A program made the position numbers and the translations under genes. The notes beneath the pieces are model-generated. The model searched no databases. It worked only from the letters and a program-made list of their open reading frames with translations, and had not been told where the DNA came from. A DNA stretch of 6,973 nucleotides from Ilumatobacteraceae bacterium (GTDB lineage Bacteria > Actinomycetota > Acidimicrobiia > Acidimicrobiales > Ilumatobacteraceae), in the NCBI GenBank assembly GCA_016650435.1, contig JAENVT010000170.1:1-6973 (forward strand), given 5' to 3'. This document shows, piece after piece, positions 1 to 6,973 of the stretch (positions within the stretch are counted from its first letter, which is position 1; each line of letters starts with the position of its first letter).

Positions 1-1833
1 CAAGGAGAAGACGTTGTTGCCGGCATCCGCAACACCGAGACCCTTGAAGATCTGAGGGGTCACTTCCCGAAGATTCACGCCGAGCTCATCGACATCTTTG
101 ATCGGCTCGAGCGTCACTACACCGATATGTGCGACACCGAGTTCACCATCGAGCAGGGCAAGTTGTGGATGCTGCAAACGCGCGTCGGCAAGCGCACGGG
201 CGCGGCAGCGTTGAAGATGGCTGTCGACATGACGAAAGGCAGCGGCAAGGGCAAGAACCGCTGGAAGATCAGCAAGCGCGAAGCGATCATGCGGGTCGCC
301 GCCGACCACCTCGATCAGGTGTTGCACCCGCAGTTCTCCGGCAAGGGCAAGGTCCTTGCCAAGGGGTTGGCCGCCTCGCCCGGCGCCGCCGTCGGAAGGG
401 TGTACTTCACCGCCGACGATGCTGCCGATGCCGACGAGCGTGGCGAGCAAGTCATCCTCGTCCGCAGCGAGACCAGCCCAGAAGACGTGCACGGCATGAT
501 GGTGAGTCAGGGCATCCTCACGGCCCGTGGGGGCCTCGTCAGCCATGCCGCGGTCGTTGCCCGCGGGTGGGGCACACCGGCCATCGTCGGCGCCGACATG
601 GTGAAGATCGAGGGCAAGCAGTTCACCGTCGGCGACATCGTCGTGAAGGAAGGCGACATCATTTCGCTCGATGGCACCACCGGCGAGGTCGTGCTGGGTG
701 AGATGAAACTCGAAGCTGCCGAGCCGCCGAAGGAGTTCACCATCATCCTCGAATGGGCCGACCAGGTTCGCCGGGGCAAGCTGGCAGTTCGTGCCAATGC
801 GGACACGGGCGAAGACGCGACCAACGCGCGGCAACTCGGCGCAGAGGGCATCGGTTTGTGCCGTACCGAGCACATGTTCCTGGCACCCGATCGCCTGCCG
901 GTGGTGCGCGAAATGATCCTCGCCGACACCGTCGCCGAAGAGGCTGCATCGATGGCTGAGCTCGGTCGCGTGCAACAGATCGACTTCGAGGAGATCCTCT
1001 TGGCGATGGACGGCCTGCCCGTCACGATCCGACTGCTCGATCCGCCACTGCACGAGTTCCTGCCGTCGATCGAAGAGTTGAAGATCAAGCAGGTGACTGC
1101 GGGGCTGTCGACGCGTGAGAGCAAGGAGTTGAAGGCCGCAGAGGATTGGGCCGAGCACAACCCGATGATCGGCACACGCGGTGTGCGACTGGGTGTCGTC
1201 AAGCCTGGCCTGTACGCAATGCAGGTCAAGGCGCTACTCGCCGCTGCCGCAGTGCTGCGCAAGAAGGGTAAGAACCCGATCGTCGAAGTGATGATCCCGT
1301 TGACCGTGACCCGCGAAGAACTTGCGTTGGCCCGCAGCTGGGTGCAGGTCGAGATCGACGACGCGCTGAAGGGCATGAAGAACAAGCCCGACATCACCAT
1401 CGGCACGATGATCGAAACGCCGCGTGCCGCACTCTGCGCCGATGAGATCGCCGAAGAGGCCGACTTCTTCAGCTTCGGCACGAACGACCTGACACAGATG
1501 ACGTTCGGATTCAGTCGCGACGACGTCGAGAGCCGCATGATGCCCGCCTACCTCGAGCAGGGTCTGCTGAAGCGCAACCCGTTCGAGACCATCGACCAGA
1601 ACGGCGTCGGCGAACTCGTTCGCATCGCCGCCGAGCGCGGTCGCAGCGTGAAGAAGGACTTGAAGCTTGGAGTCTGTGGCGAGCACGGTGGCGACCCGGA
1701 AAGCATCCAGCTGTTCTACGATGCCGGTCTCGATTACGTCAGCTGCAGCCCGTTCCGCGTGCCGATCGCCCGGTTGGCGGCGGCGCAGGCCATCATCACC
1801 ACGTCGGGCGGCGGCAAGTCGGAAACGAAATAG
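1..1833 (+). CDS. ppdK: Pyruvate, phosphate dikinase, C-terminal ~610 residues (5' end outside window)
   Basis: PPDK interconverts ATP + pyruvate + Pi and PEP + AMP + PPi in the cytoplasm, linking glycolysis and gluconeogenesis. The reading frame is open from base 1, so the gene is cut by the window edge; the ATG at 127 is internal. Visible parts, in window residues: the end of the nucleotide-binding domain (GEDVVAGIRNT at 3-13, then EQGKLWMLQTR); the phosphohistidine domain with GGLVSHAAVVARGWG and catalytic His182; and the PEP/pyruvate TIM barrel with Arg288 (GLCRTEHMF), Arg344 (RLLDPP), Glu472 (GTMIETPRA), Asn495 (FGTNDLTQ) and Cys559 (VCGEHGGDP). These match the Clostridium symbiosum catalytic residues His455, Arg561, Arg617, Glu745, Asn768 and Cys831 with an almost constant offset of 272-273, so about 270 residues are missing and the full length is near 880, normal for the family. 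Oddities are Val180 where Thr is usual two residues before the catalytic His, and a basic stretch at 79-89. PEP synthase is less likely given the VSCSPFRVPIARLAAAQA ending. Confidence 0.96.
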   Translation, partial: QGEDVVAGIRNTETLEDLRGHFPKIHAELIDIFDRLERHYTDMCDTEFTIEQGKLWMLQTRVGKRTGAAALKMAVDMTKGSGKGKNRWKISKREAIMRVAADHLDQVLHPQFSGKGKVLAKGLAASPGAAVGRVYFTADDAADADERGEQVILVRSETSPEDVHGMMVSQGILTARGGLVSHAAVVARGWGTPAIVGADMVKIEGKQFTVGDIVVKEGDIISLDGTTGEVVLGEMKLEAAEPPKEFTIILEWADQVRRGKLAVRANADTGEDATNARQLGAEGIGLCRTEHMFLAPDRLPVVREMILADTVAEEAASMAELGRVQQIDFEEILLAMDGLPVTIRLLDPPLHEFLPSIEELKIKQVTAGLSTRESKELKAAEDWAEHNPMIGTRGVRLGVVKPGLYAMQVKALLAAAAVLRKKGKNPIVEVMIPLTVTREELALARSWVQVEIDDALKGMKNKPDITIGTMIETPRAALCADEIAEEADFFSFGTNDLTQMTFGFSRDDVESRMMPAYLEQGLLKRNPFETIDQNGVGELVRIAAERGRSVKKDLKLGVCGEHGGDPESIQLFYDAGLDYVSCSPFRVPIARLAAAQAIITTSGGGKSETK

Positions 1834-1848
1834 CCCGGAGGTTTCGTC

Positions 1849-2583
1849 ATGCAGGTACAGACTCGTCAAGGCCCGGCATATGGCGTCGCTCGGCTCACGT
1901 TGGCTCCAAACGAACCGGTGCGGGTCGAGAGTGGCGCGATGATGGCTATGTCGACGGGTGTGGTTCTGCAGTCGAAGGCCGAGGGTGGGATCATGAAGTC
2001 GCTGAAGCGCGCCGCACTCGGTGGCGAGAGCTTCTTCGTCAGCACCTACACCGCTCCGGCGTCGGGCGGTTTCGTCGACATCGCTGCTCGGCTTCCGGGC
2101 GACATCACCTCGCACGAGGTCTCGCCAGGTCATGCGCTCTTCGTGCAGAAGGGCTCGTGGCTCGGTAACGAGGTCAACGTCACCATCGACACGCAATGGG
2201 GCGGGTTCAAGAACCTGTTCGGTGGCGAGGGTGGTTTCATCATTCGCACCGAAGGCCAGGGCACCGTCGTATTCGCGTGCTATGGCGCGTTGGAGGTCTG
2301 GAACCTCGAAGCCGGTCAGGCGATCACGATCGATACTGGCCACATGGTTGCCTACGAAGACGCGGTGCAGATGACCATCCGCAAGGCCAGTGGCGGCGGA
2401 CTGGTGCAGAGCATGAAGAGTGGCGAGGGGTACGTCTTCGACTTCACCGGACCCGGCCGGGTATGGACACAAACGCGCAACCCAACCGAACTGATGGGGT
2501 GGATTCAAAGTTTCGTGGGCACTGGTAATTCCAGTGGAACTTCCTTCGGTGGGGCGTTGGGCGGCCTTCTCGGTCGTGACTAG
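1849..2583 (+). CDS. AIM24 / TIGR00266 (DUF124) family protein, function unknown
   Basis: A 244-residue soluble protein with no signal peptide or membrane segment. The repeated beta-strand pattern and the motifs NEPVRVESGAMMAMS (21-35), GGESFFVSTYTA (58-69), LPGDITSHEV and ALFVQKGSWLG are those of the AIM24 family (TIGR00266). Its bacterial members form compact beta-structures of unknown role. The yeast relative Aim24 is a mitochondrial inner-membrane protein, but that function should not be carried over. The tail is rich in Gly and Ser (GTGNSSGTSFGG) and ends GGLLGRD. The ATG is supported by GGAGG at 1837-1841 with a 7-nt spacer, and by the gap of only 15 nt after the ppdK stop, which suggests co-transcription with ppdK. 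Its stop codon is directly followed by the ATG of the TerC-family gene. Family assignment is good; nothing in the sequence reveals a substrate or partner. Confidence 0.88.
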   Translation: MQVQTRQGPAYGVARLTLAPNEPVRVESGAMMAMSTGVVLQSKAEGGIMKSLKRAALGGESFFVSTYTAPASGGFVDIAARLPGDITSHEVSPGHALFVQKGSWLGNEVNVTIDTQWGGFKNLFGGEGGFIIRTEGQGTVVFACYGALEVWNLEAGQAITIDTGHMVAYEDAVQMTIRKASGGGLVQSMKSGEGYVFDFTGPGRVWTQTRNPTELMGWIQSFVGTGNSSGTSFGGALGGLLGRD

Positions 2584-3603
2584 ATGTCGCTCGGCGTGAT
2601 CGCCAGCGGTACGAGCGGCAACCAGTTCGTCGACATCACCGTTGCCAGCTGGGCATGGCCGGCCACGATCGGCGTGATCGTCACGCTCTTGCTGTTCGAC
2701 ATCTTGATCCTCAATCGTCACGCACACGCGCCGACGCTGCGCCGAGCTGCGATGGAAACCATCGCGTGGGTCGCGATCGGCGTCACATTCGGCATCGTCG
2801 TGATCGCCTCGTTTGGCGGCGCTGCGGGCGGCGAGTGGTTCTCCGGGTACCTCATCGAATACAGCTTGTCGATCGACAATGTGTTCGTGTGGGCGTTGAT
2901 TCTCGCCTACTTCAAGGTGCCGGCGCAGTACCAACGTCGTGTGCTGTTCTGGGGTGTATTCGGGGCGCTCGTGTTGCGGGCCGGGTTCATCTTCGCCGGT
3001 GTTGCCCTCATCACTCGGTTCGAGTGGATGCTGTTCATCTTCGGCGGATTTCTGCTGTACACAGCGGGCAGGTTGCTGTTCTCCAACGATGATGCGGTGG
3101 ACCCTTCGCAGAGCAGATTCCTGAAGGTTGTTCGCCGGTTCGTGCCGACGACACCCGAGTTGCACGGCCAGAGGATGTTGGTTCGCGCGGACGGCAAGCT
3201 CCACGCGACCCCGTTGTTCGCGGTGTTGTTGTTGGTCGAGGCCACCGACGTCTTGTTCGCAGTCGACTCGGTCCCTGCTGTCCTCGCCGTCAGCAAGGAA
3301 CAGTTCATCGTTTTCACGTCAAACGCATTCGCGATCATGGGCCTTCGGTCGCTCTACTTCATGCTCGCCGACATGCATGCACGGTTCAGTTACCTGCAAC
3401 AGGGACTGGCAATCATCCTCGCCTTCGTCGGCGTCAAGATGATCGTCAGTCGCTGGTACCACATCGCCACCCCAGTGTCGCTGCTGGTGATTGTCCTGGT
3501 ACTGGTGGCATCAGTGTCGTTCTCGTTGCAGCGGACCCGCCGTGTCGATCGGCTCGACAGGATCGCCGTCGATGAGGAGCCGTTGCCCCCCCACGAGCTG
3601 TGA
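2584..3603 (+). CDS. TerC/Alx-family integral membrane protein, probable metal (Mn2+) exporter
   Basis: A 339-residue polytopic inner-membrane protein with about nine hydrophobic segments (roughly residues 23-43, 58-79, 87-111, 118-143, 148-166, 211-236, 240-263, 274-291, 296-315). The family signatures are clear: EYSLSIDNVFVWALI with Glu92, Asp98 and Asn99; VEATDVLFAVDSVPAV with Glu219, Asp222, Asp228 and Ser229; and TSNAFAIMGLRSLYF at 245-259. The buried acidic residues are the expected metal-coordinating positions. Characterised relatives (E. coli Alx, Bacillus MeeF/MeeY) export Mn2+, and the family name comes from tellurite resistance; Mn2+ export here is inferred from the family. The cytoplasmic loop at about 167-205 and the charged tail (RRVDRLDRIAVDEEPLPP) vary in the family. 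The ATG immediately follows the upstream TAG with no Shine-Dalgarno match, so translation probably depends on reinitiation after the AIM24 gene. There is no room for a yybP-ykoY Mn riboswitch directly upstream. Confidence 0.92.
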   Translation: MSLGVIASGTSGNQFVDITVASWAWPATIGVIVTLLLFDILILNRHAHAPTLRRAAMETIAWVAIGVTFGIVVIASFGGAAGGEWFSGYLIEYSLSIDNVFVWALILAYFKVPAQYQRRVLFWGVFGALVLRAGFIFAGVALITRFEWMLFIFGGFLLYTAGRLLFSNDDAVDPSQSRFLKVVRRFVPTTPELHGQRMLVRADGKLHATPLFAVLLLVEATDVLFAVDSVPAVLAVSKEQFIVFTSNAFAIMGLRSLYFMLADMHARFSYLQQGLAIILAFVGVKMIVSRWYHIATPVSLLVIVLVLVASVSFSLQRTRRVDRLDRIAVDEEPLPPHEL

Positions 3604-3614
3604 CACCCCGCGGG

Positions 3615-3620
3615 TAACCT
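3615..3620 (+). promoter_or_regulatory. Possible -10 element (TAACCT) for a leaderless dnaG transcript
   Basis: TAACCT fits the actinobacterial TAnnnT -10 pattern and ends exactly 7 nt before the dnaG GTG, so transcription would start at or next to the start codon. No purine-rich Shine-Dalgarno match is present in the 24-nt gap after the terC stop, which agrees with a leaderless message. There is no correctly spaced -35: GTGACA at 3600-3605 is only 9 nt upstream. The short motif can arise by chance, so the support is positional. Confidence 0.35.
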
Positions 3621-3627
3621 CACGGCC

Positions 3628-5369
3628 GTGGCGATTGTCGAAGAAGATCTCGAACAACTTCGATCCACCGTTTCGATATCCGATGTCGTTCAGCAACACA
3701 TCGCCCTGCGCCGGGTCGGGCGCAACTGGGTGGGGCTGTGTCCGTTCCATGCCGAGCGCAGCCCGTCGTTCAACGTCCGCGAAGAGACCGGCCGCTACAA
3801 GTGCTTCGGGTGCGGTGCAGCGGGCGACGTCTTCACGTTCGTGCAGGAGATCGAGCACGTCGACTTCGTCACCGCCGTCGAGCAGCTGTCCGCCAAGGTC
3901 GGTATTCAACTGCGCTACACCTCGGGCGGCGAGAGCAAGGACCGGCAGCGCCGCAAGCAGCTGATCGAGGCGATGGGCAAAGCCGTCGAGTGGTATCACG
4001 AGCGCCTGCTGAACGGCAACGACGGACGCGCAGCGCGCGACTACCTCCGAAGTCGCGGCCTGGCGGGCGACATCGCCCGGCAATTCAAGCTGGGCTGGGC
4101 ACCCGACGACTGGGATGCGCTGAGCCGCGATGTGGGCCTGCCCGCCGATGCTCTGCGCGATACGGGGCTGGCGTTCACGAACAAGTCGGGACGCCTGCAG
4201 GATTCGTTTCGCGGACGGGTGATGTTCCCGATCGTGGCGGAGAACGGCGATCCGGTCGCCTTCGGCGGACGCATCCTCCCTGGGTCGACCGACCCCGCCA
4301 AGTACAAGAACTCGGCCGAGACATACATCTACGCCAAGTCGAAAACGCTCTACGGACTGCATGCGGCAAAGGGCGAGATCGTTGCCGCCGATCAGGTGAT
4401 CGTGTGCGAGGGATACACCGACGTCATCGGCTTTCACCGGGCAGGTGTGAAGCGGGCAGTGGCGACGTGCGGCACGGCGCTGACCGAAGAACACGTGCGC
4501 ATGCTCAAGCGATTTGCGAGCCGTGTGGTGTTGGCGTTCGACGCCGACGCAGCCGGTCAGGGCGCTGCCGAGAAGTTCTACGAGTGGGAGCAGAAGTACC
4601 AGGTGCAGGTCAGCGTCGCCGCGTTCCCGAAGGGTCAGGATCCTGGCGAGCTCAGCCTGTCGAATCCCACCGCGCTCGCCGCGGCCGTCGACACAGCACT
4701 GCCTTTCCTCGGGTTTCGCCTGCAGCGGGTGATGAGCGGTCGCCCGCTGCACTCGCCGGAGGATCGCGCCAGGCTGGCAGAGCAGGCGATGGCCGTCGTC
4801 AACGAGCACCCCGACACGAACGTGCGCAAGCTCTATGCGGGACAGGTGGCCAGTCATACGGGGCTGCCGATCAACGATCTGGTGGCCATTGCCTCACGGC
4901 GTTCGGCACGGCCGATCGTGCGAGTCGGCAACACTCGTCGGGTTGGCAGCTCGGAGAACGCCGAGTTCGTGGCGATCGCCCTGCTGTTGCAGCGCTGGCA
5001 CGACATGGCCGGCTGGCTCGACGAGGTTCTGTTCGTCGACGATGTCGCCCGACGTGCCTTCCTGGCTGTTGCCGAGGGCGACGGTTCAGTCGAGCGATCG
5101 CTTGGACTCGCTGATCCGGAGGCACGCGAGATGATCGAGCGTGCGGCCGTGGCCGATATCGACGCCGATCCGGCGGCGGAGGGACGCAACCTCATTGCCG
5201 CGGCAGTGCGGCGCGAGTTGGCGCGACGCGTCAACGAAACCGACCCGGTAGAAATCCTGGCCAACAGGGACGCTCGTGTCGCCTTGGAGCAATTTGACGA
5301 GCCCGCCGCGGGGAACGATGCAGCCGAGCTGTTGCTAGGGTGGCTGCAACGGCGCAACGAGGAGCGTGA

Positions 5370-5373
<4 letters not shown>
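3628..5373 (+). CDS. dnaG: DNA primase DnaG
   Basis: DnaG makes the short RNA primers for lagging-strand synthesis and for starting replication, working with the replicative helicase. The 581 residues match the usual length (E. coli 581). The N-terminal CHC2 zinc domain has Cys38-x2-His41-x17-Cys59-x2-Cys62, the same spacing as in E. coli. The RNA polymerase core has FGGRIL (212-217) and KYKNSAET (225-232). The TOPRIM domain has EGYTD with Glu261, DADAAG with Asp305 and Asp307, and Asp338 in GQDPGEL, all expected metal-binding acids. Residues from about 425 to the end are a poorly conserved, mostly helical domain where the helicase-binding part should be. The start is constrained: the in-frame TGA at 3601 is the terC stop, and GTG 3628 is the only start codon between it and the conserved N-terminus. 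No Shine-Dalgarno sequence precedes it. The stop overlaps the rpoD start, the dnaG-rpoD arrangement of macromolecular-synthesis operons. Confidence 0.97.
5333..5341 (+). promoter_or_regulatory. Possible extended -10 (TGCTAGGGT) of an internal rpoD promoter
   Basis: Within the last codons of dnaG, TGC is followed by TAGGGT, which fits an extended -10 of the TGnTAnnnT type. Start of transcription would be near 5348, leaving a leader of about 22 nt with the GAGGAG site before the rpoD TTG. There is no -35 at normal spacing; TTGACG at 5294-5299 lies 36 nt from the TAGGGT hexamer. In E. coli, an rpoD promoter is known to lie inside dnaG, so the position is sensible, but the motif is short. Confidence 0.28.
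5359..5364 (+). promoter_or_regulatory. Ribosome binding site GAGGAG deciding the TTG start of rpoD
   Basis: GAGGAG lies 5 nt before TTG 5370, within the last codons of dnaG. It supports the TTG over later in-frame candidates such as the GTG at 5622 and the ATG at 5667, which would remove sigma region 1.1. Confidence 0.7.
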
Positions 5374-6635
<1,262 letters not shown>

Positions 6636-6646
6636 CCTAGAGGCTT

Positions 6647-6655
6647 TGCTATCCT
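6647..6655 (+). promoter_or_regulatory. Extended -10 promoter element (TGCTATCCT) for tRNA-Asn
   Basis: TGC directly precedes TATCCT (four of six matches to TATAAT), giving an extended -10. Transcription would start about 6662, leaving a 5-nt leader before the tRNA at 6667. No -35 with 16-18 nt spacing is visible. The element sits in the 31-nt gap after the rpoD stop, which is otherwise empty. Read-through from rpoD is also possible. Confidence 0.5.
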
Positions 6656-6666
6656 CGTGAACGCCT

Positions 6667-6742
6667 TCCGAGATAGCTCAGTTGGCAGAGCAGCTGACTG
6701 TTAATCAGCGGGTCGCAGGTTCGAGCCCTGCTCTCGGAGCCA
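6667..6742 (+). tRNA. tRNA-Asn (anticodon GUU)
   Basis: A complete 76-nt cloverleaf. The acceptor stem TCCGAGA (6667-6673) pairs perfectly with 6732-6738, the D-stem is GCTC/GAGC, the anticodon stem GCTGA/TCAGC encloses loop CTGTTAA with anticodon GTT at 6700-6702, the variable loop is 5 nt, and the T-stem GCAGG/CCTGC encloses TTCGAGC. Discriminator G6739 is typical of tRNA-Asn. The 3' CCA (6740-6742) is encoded. All stems are without mismatch. Confidence 0.98.
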
Positions 6743-6745
6743 AAA

Positions 6746-6781
6746 GCCCACGGCCCGCCTCGTGCGGGTCGTTGGCCTTTT
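6746..6781 (+). terminator. Rho-independent terminator after tRNA-Asn
   Basis: The arms 6746-6758 and 6764-6776 form a 13-bp GC-rich stem with one C/T mismatch and one G-U pair around the 5-nt loop CTCGT. It is followed by C and TTTT (6778-6781). It begins 3 nt after the tRNA CCA end and would end the tRNA-Asn transcript, and any read-through from rpoD. Confidence 0.75.
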
Positions 6782-6801
6782 CGGCAAGGGGTGCCAATTA
6801 C

Positions 6802-6874
6802 GGGGTGGTAGCTCAGTGGTTAGAGCAGGGGGCTCATAACCCCTAGGTCGCGGGTTCGATCCCCGCCCGCCCCA
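6802..6874 (+). tRNA. tRNA with CAU anticodon: elongator tRNA-Met or tRNA-Ile2 (lysidine-modified)
   Basis: A complete 73-nt cloverleaf. The acceptor stem GGGGTGG (6802-6808) pairs with 6867-6873 with one U-G pair, the D-stem is GCTC/GAGC with loop AGTGGTTA, the anticodon stem GGGGG/CCCCT encloses loop CTCATAA with CAT at 6835-6837, and the T-stem GCGGG/CCCGC encloses TTCGATC. The discriminator is A6874. CCA is not encoded (CTA follows), so it must be added by the CCA-adding enzyme, unlike the neighbouring tRNA-Asn. The normal G1-C72 pair rules against the initiator tRNA, which has an unpaired 1-72. The 8-nt D-loop and following AGAGCAGG resemble E. coli ileX (tRNA-Ile2), and the second and third acceptor pairs are G-C, G-C rather than the G-C, C-G of E. 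coli elongator tRNA-Met, so Ile2 is a real alternative. No separate promoter is evident. Confidence 0.95.
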
Positions 6875-6876
6875 CT

Positions 6877-6930
6877 AGCCCAGTGGAGTGTTTCACGCCC
6901 ACCTGGGTGCCTCGAGGCACTCCACTGGCT
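6877..6930 (+). terminator. Long inverted repeat after tRNA-CAU; possible U-less terminator
   Basis: An 11-bp perfect stem (6880-6890 with 6918-6928) extends by two further pairs past a bulged C6879. The 27-nt loop can itself fold (6896-6900 with 6905-6909) and contains the palindrome CCTCGAGG (6910-6917). No T-run follows, so it is not a classic intrinsic terminator. Its position 2 nt after the tRNA end suggests termination or 3' processing. Confidence 0.45.
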
Positions 6931-6973
6931 CGCGGAGCGGCTCGTGTCGCCCGGTGGTGGGTGATAGACATGC
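6931..6973. other. Right-edge sequence without a recognisable gene
   Basis: I see no gene, RNA or convincing promoter here. A small 4-bp hairpin (6928-6931 with 6935-6938) and an ATG at 6970 are present, but too little sequence follows to judge either. Confidence 0.4.

Noticed and set aside
127..129. ATG at 127 as the start of ppdK
   Set aside because: The frame is open to base 1 and the upstream 42 codons (GEDVVAGIRNT and following) are conserved PPDK sequence, so the true start is outside the window.
129..701. Plus-strand frame overlapping ppdK
   Set aside because: Arg/His-rich out-of-frame translation of ppdK with no motif; a shadow of the real gene.
2520..2536. CACTGG-TAATT-CCAGTG hairpin at the end of the AIM24 gene
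   Set aside because: Only 6 bp, inside codons of a Gly/Ser tail, with no T-run. It is too weak to call a terminator or attenuator, and the next gene continues at once.
2540..2584. yybP-ykoY Mn2+ riboswitch before the TerC-family gene
   Set aside because: Some TerC/Alx genes have this riboswitch, but here the ATG touches the upstream stop and the preceding bases are coding sequence, so there is no leader.
1234..3204. A 656-codon open frame on the minus strand, and similar long ones at 3511-4857 and 4854-6590
   Set aside because: They lie opposite well-identified genes, have low-complexity Arg/His/Asp-rich composition without any known motif, and cross several gene boundaries. Long antisense frames are expected from G/C-biased third positions.
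6772..6801. TTGGCC-17 nt-CAATTA as a promoter for the CAU tRNA
   Set aside because: The -10 match is poor and transcription would start inside the tRNA (about 6808).
6802..6874. CAU tRNA as initiator tRNA-fMet
   Set aside because: The G1-C72 pair is normal; bacterial initiators have an unpaired 1-72.
6955..6973. GATAGACATGC as a promoter -10 or the ATG at 6970 as a gene start
   Set aside because: Weak match, no -35, no clear ribosome binding site, and the window ends before it can be tested.

Overview
The window looks like ordinary chromosomal housekeeping sequence from a GC-rich actinobacterium. The codon use is strongly G/C at third positions. The sigma factor has the actinobacterial/primary-type region 2 ([17 protein letters not shown]). 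My best guess is a lineage near the Acidimicrobiia, but this rests on gene style and order only, and no rRNA or other decisive marker is present.

Layout: five protein genes on the + strand are packed almost end to end, followed by two tRNA genes. (1) The C-terminal ~610 codons of pyruvate, phosphate dikinase (ppdK), cut by the left edge. (2) A 244-aa AIM24/TIGR00266-family protein of unknown function, 15 nt downstream. (3) A 339-aa TerC/Alx-family membrane protein whose ATG directly follows the previous stop codon. (4) DNA primase (dnaG) with a GTG start, 24 nt downstream. (5) The primary sigma factor (rpoD/sigA), starting at a TTG that overlaps the dnaG stop by 4 nt. (6) tRNA-Asn(GUU) with an encoded CCA, followed by a good intrinsic terminator. 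(7) A second tRNA with a CAU anticodon, without an encoded CCA, followed by a long inverted repeat and about 40 nt in which I see no gene.

The dnaG-rpoD pair is the core of the classic macromolecular-synthesis operon, coupling primer synthesis for replication to the main transcription specificity factor. Here it sits directly behind a carbon-metabolism enzyme (PPDK), an uncharacterised AIM24 protein and a probable metal exporter (TerC family). The spacing suggests one transcription unit from ppdK to terC. dnaG and rpoD may also have their own start sites: a TAnnnT element sits 7 nt before the dnaG GTG with no Shine-Dalgarno sequence (possible leaderless message), and an extended -10-like TGCTAGGGT lies near the end of dnaG. 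A similar TGCTATCCT precedes tRNA-Asn.

I found no mobile element, CRISPR array, phage gene or clearly novel system. The observations worth a second look concern gene starts, promoters, the identity of the CAU tRNA, one substitution in the PPDK catalytic loop, and the unexplained inverted repeat at the right end.
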